From Betaproteobacteria bacterium (lineage in GTDB: Bacteria > Pseudomonadota > Gammaproteobacteria > Burkholderiales > SG8-41), in contig OMIN01000022.1 in the NCBI GenBank assembly GCA_900299145.1, positions 1-49,159 of the forward strand: a DNA stretch of 49,159 bases, in the 5' to 3' direction. A program made the translations under genes and the position numbers. Numbering within the stretch: the stretch's first letter is position 1; every line of letters begins with the position of its first letter. Shown piece by piece: positions 18,632 to 26,287 of the stretch. The notes beneath the pieces were generated by a model. The model was not told the origin of the DNA, ran no database searches, and saw only the letters and a list, made by a program, of their open reading frames with translations.

Positions 18632-19603
18632 TCAGTCGGCGCGTTGTATGCCCGCCTGCTGTATCACCTTGAGCCACTTCTCGAATTGCGCCGCGTTGAG
18701 CCGGCCAAGCTCCGCTGGCGTGGATGTTTGTAGCTCGATGCCTTCATGCGCCAGCCGCTGCCGCACGTCAGCCACGGCGAATCGTTGCGTAATCTCGCGG
18801 TTCAGCCGGTTGATGATGTCCGGCGGCGTGCCGGCAGCTGTCACCACGGAATAGGTCTGCTCGACTTCAAAGCCGCGCAAGCCCGACTCGTCGACAGTCG
18901 GAATGTCGGGCGCCAGCGTACTGCGTTTCAAACCGGTCACGCCGAGCGCACGCACGCGCTTCTCGCGCACCTGCGGCAGCGCCGTCAGAAAATTCGCAAA
19001 CATGGTGAACGACTCGCCCTGCAACAGCGACAGCATGGCCGGCGCACCGCCCTTGAACGGCACATGCGTCATTTTCACTTTGGCCAGTGCCTGAAACAGT
19101 TCTCCCGCCAGATGCGACGGACTGCCCTGCCCGGTCGATGTATACGTAATGCGCCCCGCGCCCGCGCGCGTTAACTGAATGAATTCCTGCACCGATTTCA
19201 CCGGCAACGACGGATGCGCGACAAACATGTACGCGGTCGTGCCCAAAAGCGATATCGGTGCGAAATCCTTCACCGGATCGTAGCGGCGGTTCGTCACCAA
19301 TGCCGGCCCGGTAATCAGCGAAGCCGCGCTACCCAACAACAGTGTATGGCCATCTTTCGGCGCACGCGCCACCATCTCCGCCGCAATCGCCCCGCCCGCG
19401 CCGCCGCGATTGTCCACAACGATCTGCTGGTTCAAAGCCGGCGCGACTTTGTCCGCAATCGCGCGCGCCACTGTATCCGTGCCGCCGCCGGGGGTGTTGG
19501 GGACGATGAGGCGGATGGGCTTTGTAGGGTAAGTTTGAGCGAACGTGATGTTCGGTGCAGCACTGAGCAGCAGACACGCCGTAGGGCGCAATAATCGAAG
19601 CAC
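18632..19603 (-). CDS. Bug-family (TctC-like) solute-binding protein 1
   Basis: Periplasmic receptor of the tripartite tricarboxylate transporter type. The hallmark YPTKPIRLIVPNTPGGGTD follows a signal peptide ending ITFAQ. VDNRGGAGG, AHPSLPVKSVQEF and HVPFKGGAPAM are also present. I prefer the GTG at 19603 (323 residues, normal family length). The longer open frame to 19789 runs through a hairpin repeat and terminator and would add 62 unlikely residues. No TctA/TctB membrane genes are in the window, so this is an orphan receptor. Family ligands are mostly carboxylates. Confidence 0.88.
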   Translation of the reverse strand: MLRLLRPTACLLLSAAPNITFAQTYPTKPIRLIVPNTPGGGTDTVARAIADKVAPALNQQIVVDNRGGAGGAIAAEMVARAPKDGHTLLLGSAASLITGPALVTNRRYDPVKDFAPISLLGTTAYMFVAHPSLPVKSVQEFIQLTRAGAGRITYTSTGQGSPSHLAGELFQALAKVKMTHVPFKGGAPAMLSLLQGESFTMFANFLTALPQVREKRVRALGVTGLKRSTLAPDIPTVDESGLRGFEVEQTYSVVTAAGTPPDIINRLNREITQRFAVADVRQRLAHEGIELQTSTPAELGRLNAAQFEKWLKVIQQAGIQRAD

Positions 19604-19661
19604 ATTGCACCGGAAGTTTGCCTTGCCGCGCAACAGCGATTGCGCCCTGCTCACGGCGAGC

Positions 19662-19715
19662 GCGGGCGTCTCGCCCGCAGGAAGCGCCATAACGGCATGC
19701 GGGCGAGATGCCCGC
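19662..19715. repeat. REP-like paired hairpins
   Basis: Two GC-rich palindromes, GCGGGCG-TCT-CGCCCGC (19662-19678) and GCGGGC-GAGAT-GCCCGC (19699-19715), lie 20 bases apart between etfA and the Bug gene. The paired form resembles REP/BIME elements of GC-rich proteobacteria, often mistranslated as short coding tails. Confidence 0.75.
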
Positions 19716-19725
19716 ACTCCTAGCG

Positions 19726-19759
19726 AAAAAAAAGCGCGACCCTTGCGAATCGCGCTTTT
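19726..19759 (-). terminator. Rho-independent terminator of etfBA
   Basis: On the minus strand, AAAAGCGCGA, a 10-base loop, TCGCGCTTTT and further T form a ten-pair stem with an eight-T run. It begins 17 bases after the etfA stop. A-tracts on the other side may let it work in both directions. Confidence 0.85.
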
Positions 19760-19775
19760 GATTTCGGAAAACACG

Positions 19776-20705
19776 CTAGCCGAGTTCACTTACCATTGCA
19801 GGCACGGCCTTGAACAAATCATCCACGATCCAGTAGCTTGCCACCGAGAAAATCGGCGCTTCCGCGTCCTTGTTAATCGCGACGATGACTTTGCTGTCTT
19901 TCATGCCGGCCAAATGCTGAATGGCGCCAGAAATACCTACAGCGACATACAGTTCCGGGGCGACGATCTTGCCGGTTTGCCCGACCTGATAATCGTTCGG
20001 CACGAAGCCGGAATCCACCGCCGCACGCGAAGCACCCACCGCCGCGCCCAGCTTGTCGGCGAGCGGCTCGAGGATTTTGAAGTTCTCGGCGCTGCCCATG
20101 CCACGGCCACCGGAAACGATGATGCGCGCCGCCGTGAGTTCAGGGCGGGCTGACTTCGTCAGTTCCTGACCGTTGAATTTCGACAAGCCCGCATCCGCCG
20201 CCGCCGCGAGGTTTTCCACCGCCGCAGAACCGCCATCCCCGGCGGGATCAAACGCCGTGGCGCGCACGGTGATGACCTTGATCGCGTCAGACGACTGCAC
20301 AGTCGCCATCACGTTGCCCGCGTACGTCGGGCGCACAAACGTATCGGCAGACACCACGCCGCTGATGTCCGAAATCTGCTGCACGTCGAGCAACGCCGCC
20401 ACGCGCGGCATGAAGTTCTTGCCAAAGCCCGTGGCAGGTGCAACGATGTGCGAGTAATTCTTGGCAACGGACAACACCAGCGCCGCCATGTTTTCTGCCA
20501 GCGCGCCGGCGTAGTGCGCCGCATCGGCCACCAGCACTTTGGAAACCCCCGCGACTTTGGCTGCGGTAGCACCCGCGTCCGCACAGCCTTGGCCGGCGAT
20601 CAGCACAGTGACATCGCCGCCGATTTTGGTGGCAGCAGTGATGGTGTTGGCGGTGCCAGGCTTAAGATTTTTGCCGTCGTGTTCGGCGATAACCAGAATT
20701 GCCAT
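19776..20705 (-). CDS. etfA: Electron transfer flavoprotein alpha subunit
   Basis: 309-residue FAD-binding subunit of ETF, which collects electrons from acyl-CoA dehydrogenases and delivers them to ETF-QO. The C-terminal FAD signature is complete: [30 protein letters not shown] and [18 protein letters not shown]. The ATG overlaps the etfB stop by one base (TAATG), so translation is coupled. A strong terminator follows. Confidence 0.96.
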   Translation of the reverse strand: MAILVIAEHDGKNLKPGTANTITAATKIGGDVTVLIAGQGCADAGATAAKVAGVSKVLVADAAHYAGALAENMAALVLSVAKNYSHIVAPATGFGKNFMPRVAALLDVQQISDISGVVSADTFVRPTYAGNVMATVQSSDAIKVITVRATAFDPAGDGGSAAVENLAAAADAGLSKFNGQELTKSARPELTAARIIVSGGRGMGSAENFKILEPLADKLGAAVGASRAAVDSGFVPNDYQVGQTGKIVAPELYVAVGISGAIQHLAGMKDSKVIVAINKDAEAPIFSVASYWIVDDLFKAVPAMVSELG

Positions 20706-21454
20706 TAGATGACCCTCGCTTCATTCTTAAGTTTGGCCACCAGTTCAGCAACGTCGGCAACCTTGACGCCGGCGCTGCGCGACGCAGGCTCGGCCACTTT
20801 CAGTGTTTTCAGACGCGGTTTGATGTCCACACCCAATGCGTCCGGCTTGATGTTTTCCAGCGGCTTTTTCTTCGCCTTCATGATGTTGGGCAGCGTCACA
20901 TAACGCGGCTCATTCAGGCGCAAGTCGGCGGTAACCACCGCGGGCACTTTCACCGTCAGCTTTTCCAGACCACCGTCAATCTCGCGCGTGATCTCGGCGC
21001 TGTCGCCGTTCAGCGTCACGTTCGAAATATGCGTCGCCTGCGGCCAGCCCAGCAGCGCCGCCAGCATCTGGCCGCACTGGTTGGAATCGTCGTCAATCGC
21101 CTGCTTGCCCATGATGACCAGACGTGGTTGTTCTTTTTCCACGATGGCCTTCAACACCTTGGCCACGGCCAGCGGCTGCACTTCCTCGGCGGTCTCAACC
21201 AGAATGCCGCGATCCGCGCCCATCGCCATGGCGGTACGGATGGTTTCCTGGCACTGCAACGGCCCGATGGAAACCACCACGATTTCGGTGACGATGCCGG
21301 CTTCTTTCATGCGCACGGCCTGCTCGACCGCAATTTCGCAAAACGGGTTGATCGTCATTTTGATATTGGCCGTCTCGACCCCGGTACCGTCGGATTTGAC
21401 GCGCACCTTCACATACGGGTCGATCACGCGCTTGGCCGTGACCAGAACTTTCAT
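20705..21454 (-). CDS. etfB: Electron transfer flavoprotein beta subunit
   Basis: 249-residue partner of EtfA that binds AMP and docks dehydrogenases. The N-terminus [19 protein letters not shown] and the recognition loop [12 protein letters not shown] near residue 195 are diagnostic. AAGGAG lies 6 bases before the ATG. It is the first gene of the etfBA pair. The leader has a possible TAAAAT -10 about 70 bases upstream but no clear -35. Confidence 0.96.
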   Translation of the reverse strand: MKVLVTAKRVIDPYVKVRVKSDGTGVETANIKMTINPFCEIAVEQAVRMKEAGIVTEIVVVSIGPLQCQETIRTAMAMGADRGILVETAEEVQPLAVAKVLKAIVEKEQPRLVIMGKQAIDDDSNQCGQMLAALLGWPQATHISNVTLNGDSAEITREIDGGLEKLTVKVPAVVTADLRLNEPRYVTLPNIMKAKKKPLENIKPDALGVDIKPRLKTLKVAEPASRSAGVKVADVAELVAKLKNEARVI

Positions 21455-21878
21455 TGCTTCTCCTTGGAGGAACGAGTGGAAATGGGCTTGCTGAACTGCT
21501 TGCAGAGGACTCTGAAACCGGAGGGTATTTTAGCTGAAAGTGGGAGGAGGCGAAATCTTTGCGTGAGGCTTGGTTACAGTAAGTATTTGTTTTTATTGAA
21601 TTATTTATAAAGTGGACTAACGTGCCAACCATAAGCCGCCAGAACACCTGCCGGTGTGCGATAGGCCTCACTGGATAGTCTGTCCTCAGTCACATCAATA
21701 GCGATTCAAAGTCTGCCTTGCCCGCCTCGCACAATTGCCGTAGCTTACTTCTTGTGACGATGACCAAAAGCGCCGACACCTACGCACATAGGTTTCCGAG
21801 ACAATCAGACTCTAGCGATGGCGGATAGTCGCTTTCGCGTCGAATTTGAATATTGCTGCATAAAACTAGTTAGCCGTC
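21455..21878. other. 424-base intergenic region upstream of etfB
   Basis: Holds the etfB leader, dispersed-element copy c (21577-21610), a small palindrome ACACC-TGCC-GGTGT (21644-21657), and the GTTAGCC box just before the DUF6000 gene. GC content falls noticeably from about 21570 onwards. No further gene is supported. Confidence 0.6.
21577..21610 (+). repeat. Dispersed AT-rich element, copy c
   Basis: Core AAGTATTTG at 21581-21589, then TTTTTATTGAA and TTATTTATAA. It is one of the longest-conserved copies, about 127 bases upstream of etfB on the opposite strand. Confidence 0.75.
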
Positions 21879-22559
21879 ATGAATTCTCTTGAACGCCACG
21901 TCGCGGGCGCCACCGTAACGCATACCAGCCCGTTCGCTGGCTTGCAGGTGCCCGTCAATATTCAGTTGCTTCCGGCGAATATCCGCGAGACTTGGGTGCA
22001 ACCGCTTTACTTCGGCCTGCGAGAGCCACACGTCAAAGATTTCGTTGCTAATCACCTGCACTTGGTCAACGATGAACTGATCTCCCAGCTCTTGGCTAGC
22101 TTCGACTGGCGTCCGCGCACTGCGGGAGCCTATCTTGCTGCTTTGTCAGACCGACAAGCCTTCACTACTCAAATCGGCCGTCTTCTCCTTAGAAGCGATG
22201 TTTGCTTCGCAGGTTCTGCATACTGCATTGCTTTAGCTCAGTTCAACTCTCCCGAATCCATCCGCTTTCTCGACGAATATCTCACCTACTACCTTACTCG
22301 CCATGATCTCTGGTTCGATCAAGGCGATGCGATGGGTGCACTCGCTTATCTGGATAGATTGAACGGCACCTCTATTGCTGCGCTCCACATGGGTGCTTGG
22401 ATCAAGTTTGTCGAAAATAAAAGCAACTGGAACCTAGCGGGATACGATGTTCGCTTCGAAGAGTGCATGGCCATCCTTCAGGGACTCAAGTCCAATGAGG
22501 GCTAACTCTAAACCCGAGGCGACCACGCCAAAGTGCATCGCCAAAACTTGAACGTTAAC
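21868..22559 (+). mobile_element. Possible integron-cassette-like unit around the DUF6000 gene
   Basis: AGTTAGCC (21868-21875) stands 3 bases before the ATG, the spacing seen in many gene cassettes. Its exact complement GGCTAACT (22500-22507) overlaps the stop codon. After the stop, GCTAAC, 11 bases, GGCGA, 15 bases, TCGCC, 11 bases, GTTAAC form a symmetric imperfect palindrome of 59 bases (22501-22559), the size of a short attC site. Each outer box departs from the attC consensus by one base, and no integrase is present. Confidence 0.3.
21879..22505 (+). CDS. DUF6000-family protein
   Basis: 208-residue soluble protein, no signal peptide. The central segment (GRLLLRSDVCFAGSAYCIAL, YLTYYLTRHDLWFDQGDAMG, ALAYLDRLNGT) matches what I recall of DUF6000, a family without known function. 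Base composition is clearly lower in GC than every neighbour, and codon use is more AT-tolerant, which points to acquisition. No good Shine-Dalgarno site precedes the ATG at 21879. Flanking inverted GTTAGCC/GGCTAAC boxes suggest a cassette origin. Family assignment is from memory and moderately sure. Confidence 0.7.
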   Translation: MNSLERHVAGATVTHTSPFAGLQVPVNIQLLPANIRETWVQPLYFGLREPHVKDFVANHLHLVNDELISQLLASFDWRPRTAGAYLAALSDRQAFTTQIGRLLLRSDVCFAGSAYCIALAQFNSPESIRFLDEYLTYYLTRHDLWFDQGDAMGALAYLDRLNGTSIAALHMGAWIKFVENKSNWNLAGYDVRFEECMAILQGLKSNEG

Positions 22560-22569
22560 ATTTCCCCCC

Positions 22570-23346
22570 ATGTGCGGCCGCTACGTCCCACCCGATGAAG
22601 CCGCTCTAGAGCGCTTCTGGAAAATCGACCGCAAGAATTGGCGGGCGTGGATCGAGCCGGTCTTCAACCTTGCACCGACCACGCAAGTGCCCATTCTGGT
22701 TCGCGCCGACGATGGCGCGCTGGAACTCTTCTGTGCGCGCTGGGGGTTGATTCCGCCTTGGTGGAAGAAAGACATTCCGCCTTCGCTCACCTTCAACGCC
22801 CGCTCCGAAGAAGCCCGCCAGAAGCCGACGTGGCGCCACGGGCTGCGCGCGCAGCGCTGCCTGATGCCGGCGCGGGGCTGGTATGAATGGAATGAGAATG
22901 AACCGGTGCGCAACGAATCAGGCCGCACTGTCAACCAGCCGTATTTTCTTTACAGCCCCAACGCGGAAGTGATCGCCTTCGCCGGCATCTGGGCGGTTTG
23001 GGAAAGCCCCACGGGGCCGGTCATCTCGTGCGCCTTGCTGTCAAAGGCAGCGGCGCCCAGCATCGCGCACATTCACCACCGCATGCCCGTGGTGCTTGCA
23101 CCGGAGCAGTACGACACCTGGCTATCGCAGGCGGCAACCGAAGCCGAGGTGGATGCCGCCATCGCCAAAGCCCGGCAGGATTTCGCGGGCCACCGCGTCA
23201 GCACGCGTGTAAACAATACGCGGAACAATTCGCCCGCGTTGATCGAAGCAGTTGCCGCACAAACTGGCACTGTGGCGCAAGCCAAACCGCCAGCCACGAA
23301 ACGCCGCAGCGCCAGCAAAGTAGACCTTAATAACTCTCTGTTTTAA
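22570..23346 (+). CDS. SRAP-domain protein (HMCES/YedK-like abasic-site protease)
   Basis: 258 residues starting MCGRYVPP: after removal of Met the N-terminal Cys2 forms the thiazolidine crosslink to abasic sites in single-stranded DNA. Further conserved parts are FNARSEEARQKPTWR, RCLMPARGWYEW (Glu) and HHRMPVVL (the active His). Compared with E. coli YedK (222 residues) it has a basic C-terminal tail ending KRRSASKVDLNNSLF. It protects abasic sites during replication. It starts 64 bases after the DUF6000 gene on the same strand but differs in composition. Confidence 0.93.
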   Translation: MCGRYVPPDEAALERFWKIDRKNWRAWIEPVFNLAPTTQVPILVRADDGALELFCARWGLIPPWWKKDIPPSLTFNARSEEARQKPTWRHGLRAQRCLMPARGWYEWNENEPVRNESGRTVNQPYFLYSPNAEVIAFAGIWAVWESPTGPVISCALLSKAAAPSIAHIHHRMPVVLAPEQYDTWLSQAATEAEVDAAIAKARQDFAGHRVSTRVNNTRNNSPALIEAVAAQTGTVAQAKPPATKRRSASKVDLNNSLF

Positions 23347-23414
23347 TTAGTGTTTTTATAGTGTTCGGCAACGCTTGGACTCGCCTGTTTCGTTTGTATC
23401 GCATACGTCGGATG

Positions 23415-23441
23415 CGTTGCATACGTTGCGTACGTTGCATA
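23415..23441. repeat. 9-bp tandem repeat CGTTGCRTA x3
   Basis: CGTTGCATA, CGTTGCGTA, CGTTGCATA directly repeated, with decayed related units just upstream (GCATACGTCGGAT). It lies in the 114-base gap between the convergent SRAP and crotonase genes. Confidence 0.8.
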
Positions 23442-23460
23442 GGCATTGCGAAACCCGCCG

Positions 23461-24246
23461 CTACCGCCCCTTAAATGCCGGCTTGCGCTTTTCCCGAAAC
23501 GCCTTACCCGCTTCGATACGGTCTTCGGTCGACGTAATCAGCGCCGCCAGATCAGCCTCGGCGCGCAGCCCGGCGGGCAAATCCACCTCAAGGCTGTTAC
23601 GCACGGCTTCTTTCGCCAGCAACACGGCGAGCGGCGCGTGGGATGCAATACGATTAGCGAGGGCCTCGGCTGCACTTGTCAGTTCCGCACGCGGCACGAG
23701 CCGGCTGATGAGGCCAATGCGCAAAGCGTCTTCGGCATTCATCTGCTCCGCCGACAGCACCATGTCGAGCGCGCGGCCCAGCCCGACGATGCGCGCAATG
23801 CGCTGCGTGCCGCCCGCGCCGGGCAGCGTGCCGCGTGAGACTTCCGGCAAGCCGAATTTCGAACCTTCCGCGGCGATGCGAATGTCACACGCCATGGCGA
23901 TTTCCAGCCCGCCACCCAGGCAATAACCATGGATCGCCGCGACGATCGGCTTGCGCGCACGGTCAAATGCGCCGATCCAGTGCGCGTGCGCGCGCGTCTG
24001 GCGGAATTTCACCAGCGAATCCACCGCGTTAAAGCCCTTCACGTCCGCGCCCGCGCAGAACGCCCGCTCACCCGCGCCGCTGATAACCATCACGCGCACG
24101 TTGTCATCCGCCTCCGCGCGCGCGATCAATTCGGGCAGCGCGGTACGCACGCCATCGGAAATCGCATTCATCGCCTCGGGGCGATTGAGCGTAATCCACG
24201 CGATCTGGCCGCGCACGTCATACAGCACTTCGCCGGGGTCACTCAT
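23461..24246 (-). CDS. Enoyl-CoA hydratase (both catalytic glutamates present)
   Basis: 261 residues from the ATG at 24246. Crotonase with WITLNRPEAMNAIS, oxyanion loop AFCAGADVKGF, the first glutamate in LGGGLEIAMACD and the second in GLPEVSRGTLPGAGG. It should be a genuine 2-enoyl-CoA hydratase, unlike three other crotonases in this window. Its ATG overlaps the stop of the preceding Bug gene by one base (TGATG), so the receptor and this enzyme are translated together. The substrate may therefore derive from the receptor's ligand. Confidence 0.92.
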   Translation of the reverse strand: MSDPGEVLYDVRGQIAWITLNRPEAMNAISDGVRTALPELIARAEADDNVRVMVISGAGERAFCAGADVKGFNAVDSLVKFRQTRAHAHWIGAFDRARKPIVAAIHGYCLGGGLEIAMACDIRIAAEGSKFGLPEVSRGTLPGAGGTQRIARIVGLGRALDMVLSAEQMNAEDALRIGLISRLVPRAELTSAAEALANRIASHAPLAVLLAKEAVRNSLEVDLPAGLRAEADLAALITSTEDRIEAGKAFREKRKPAFKGR

Positions 24247-25238
24247 CAGTCGATCCTCGCGCCCGCGCGCTTGACGATGTCGCCCCACTTGGCGTACTCG
24301 CTGCGCATGAATTGCGTGAACTGTTCCGGCGTACCGCCCGCCGGTTCCGAGCCGATCAGCGTCACCTTCTCCTTGTAGGACGGCGACGCCACCATGCGGT
24401 TCAACTCTGCATTCAGCCGCTGAATCACCGCGCGCGGCATTGCTGCCGGGCCAACGATGCCCGTCCACGTGGTTGCTTCGTAGCCCGGCACGCCCGCCTC
24501 GGCGATGGTCGGGAATTCCGGCAGCGCTTCGACGCGCCGGGGCCCGCTCACCGCCAGCCCGCGCACGCGCCCACCCTTGGCATGCGGCGTAATCGAGTTG
24601 GTGCTTTCCAGCATGATCTGCACCTGGCCCGCGATTAACTCGGTGATCGCCGCCGCGCCGCCTTTGTACGGCACGTGCACGGCTTGCGTGCCGGTCATGG
24701 TTTTAAACAGCTCAAAGCCCACGTGCCCCGGCGTGCCGTTGCCGCTGGAGGCGTAGTTCAGCTTGCCCGGATTCTGCTTCGCAAACGTGATGAGATCGCG
24801 CACGCTCTTGAACGGCGTGGCGGGCCCCACCGCCAGCAACATTTGCCCGGTGGTAGTCTGGGAAATCGGCGCGAGATCTTTCTGGATATCGATCGGCGGC
24901 TTTTGCAGCATGTTGGGGCTGATCGCCAGCGCGCCGATCATGCCGTAGGCTATGGTGTAGCCGTCCGGCGGCGACTTCGCTGCAATTTCCAGCCCCAGTT
25001 GCAACGCACCGCCGGGCCGGTTGTCGACGATCACCTGCTGCTTCAGGCGCGTGGTGAGTTCGCCCGCGATAATGCGCGCCACCGTGTCACTGGCGCTGCC
25101 GGCGGCTTGCGGCACGACCATGCGAATCGGGCGCGTGGGGTAGTCCTGCGCTGTGGCGGGCGCTGCAAACATCAGAGCACCCAACGCAGGCGCCGCAAAC
25201 CACAAGGTAACGCCGCCGTTCTGCATCAATGAACTCAC
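24246..25238 (-). CDS. Bug-family (TctC-like) solute-binding protein 2
   Basis: 330-residue periplasmic receptor. A signal peptide ends APATAQ, followed by the family signature DYPTRPIRMVVPQAAGSASD. VDNRPGGALQLG and HVPYKGGAAAITEL are also present. GTG at 25238 is preferred since AAGGCGG lies 7 bases upstream; ATG at 25226 is possible. It overlaps the enoyl-CoA hydratase gene by one base. The leader contains dispersed-element copy d. No transporter membrane subunits are near. Confidence 0.9.
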   Translation of the reverse strand: MSSLMQNGGVTLWFAAPALGALMFAAPATAQDYPTRPIRMVVPQAAGSASDTVARIIAGELTTRLKQQVIVDNRPGGALQLGLEIAAKSPPDGYTIAYGMIGALAISPNMLQKPPIDIQKDLAPISQTTTGQMLLAVGPATPFKSVRDLITFAKQNPGKLNYASSGNGTPGHVGFELFKTMTGTQAVHVPYKGGAAAITELIAGQVQIMLESTNSITPHAKGGRVRGLAVSGPRRVEALPEFPTIAEAGVPGYEATTWTGIVGPAAMPRAVIQRLNAELNRMVASPSYKEKVTLIGSEPAGGTPEQFTQFMRSEYAKWGDIVKRAGARID

Positions 25239-25264
25239 GATGACCGCCTTTTCACGCCAAATAA

Positions 25265-25290
25265 ATTGTTTAAAAACAAATACTTACATT
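25265..25290 (-). repeat. Dispersed AT-rich element, copy d
   Basis: Minus-strand core AAGTATTTG (25277-25285), then TTTTTAAACAATTTAT. It lies 8 bases after the stop of Bug gene 3 and about 40 bases before the start of Bug gene 2. Confidence 0.7.
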
Positions 25291-25293
25291 AAA

Positions 25294-26262
25294 TCAATTC
25301 AGCACGATTTTCGCGTCACGGATCACCCGCCCCATGCGCTCGAATTCGCGCTTGATGTGTGCCGCGAATTCCTCCGGCGTGTTACCGGCGGGCAGAACGG
25401 CTTCGCTGTTGAAACGGTCCTGCAGTTCTTTTGACTTAACCACCGTGACAATTTCCTTGTTCAGCCGCTCAATGATCGCGCGAGGCGTACCAGCGGGTGC
25501 AGCCACGCCGTACCACGAACTTGCTTCGTAGCCGGCAAGCCCAGTCTCGGCCACGGTCGGCACATCGGGCAGCGCTTGCGAGCGGCGCGCGCCGGTCATC
25601 GCAATCGCGCGCAGCTTGTTGGCCTTGACATGCGGCAGCATCGCCACCGCGCTGGAAAACATCAGTGGCACCTGCCCGCTTAACAGATCGGTCATCGCCA
25701 ACGACAGCCCTTTGTACGGCACATGCACCATTTTCACGCCTGCCATCATCGAATACAGTTCCGTCGCCAGATGCGTGCCGGTGCCCACGCCATTCGAGGC
25801 ATAGTTGATGGCGGCGGGCTTTGCCTTCGCCAGTGCGGTAAGCTCCTTCATCGTGCGCACCGGCAGCGACGGATGTACCACCACCAGCAGTGGCGCCGAA
25901 GCGATCAAGCTCACCGGCGCAAAATCTTTCAGCGGGTCATACGGCAATTTTTGTTGCGCGTGCGGCACGATGCTCATCACTGCCGCGTTGGCGAGCAGCA
26001 GCGTGTAACCGTCGGCAGGCGCTTTCGCCACCAGCTCCACACCAATAATACCGCCAGCGCCGGGCCGGTTATCGATGACGATTTGCTGGCCCAACGTTGG
26101 CGAAATTTTTTGCCCGATCAACCGCGCGATGGTGTCATTGCCGCCACCGGGCGCGAGCGGCACGATGAGACGGATGGATTTCGTGGGATAGTTTTGCGCG
26201 GGAACCTGCGCCGCCAGCGCCATCAACACCGCCGCACCGGCCCATCGCATCAAACGGCACAT
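25294..26262 (-). CDS. Bug-family (TctC-like) solute-binding protein 3
   Basis: 322-residue periplasmic receptor. A short signal peptide ends QVPAQ, then NYPTKSIRLIVPLAPGGGND. VIDNRPGAGGIIG and HVPYKGLSLAMTDL follow. The ATG at 26262 has no Shine-Dalgarno site; the bases before it are AT-rich and belong to dispersed-element copy e, which also touches the stop of the TonB receptor gene 19 bases away. The next ATG (26250) is no better. It is a close paralogue of Bug 2 and probably duplicated. Confidence 0.9.
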   Translation of the reverse strand: MCRLMRWAGAAVLMALAAQVPAQNYPTKSIRLIVPLAPGGGNDTIARLIGQKISPTLGQQIVIDNRPGAGGIIGVELVAKAPADGYTLLLANAAVMSIVPHAQQKLPYDPLKDFAPVSLIASAPLLVVVHPSLPVRTMKELTALAKAKPAAINYASNGVGTGTHLATELYSMMAGVKMVHVPYKGLSLAMTDLLSGQVPLMFSSAVAMLPHVKANKLRAIAMTGARRSQALPDVPTVAETGLAGYEASSWYGVAAPAGTPRAIIERLNKEIVTVVKSKELQDRFNSEAVLPAGNTPEEFAAHIKREFERMGRVIRDAKIVLN

Positions 26263-26267
26263 TATTT

Positions 26268-26287
26268 TAACTATTTGTTTTTAATAG
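26268..26287 (+). repeat. Dispersed AT-rich element, copy e
   Basis: Variant core AACTATTTG at 26269-26277, then TTTTTAATAGG. It overlaps the stop codon of the TonB receptor gene and forms the leader of Bug gene 3. Confidence 0.6.

Noticed and set aside
19604-19789. N-terminal extension of Bug 1 to 19789
   Set aside because: It would translate through a terminator and REP hairpins, overlap the etfA stop and place 62 residues before a normal signal peptide.
23341-23360. TTAATTAGTGTTTTTATAG after the SRAP gene as an eleventh element copy
   Set aside because: It needs several mismatches and a gap to align with the core; kept out of the count.
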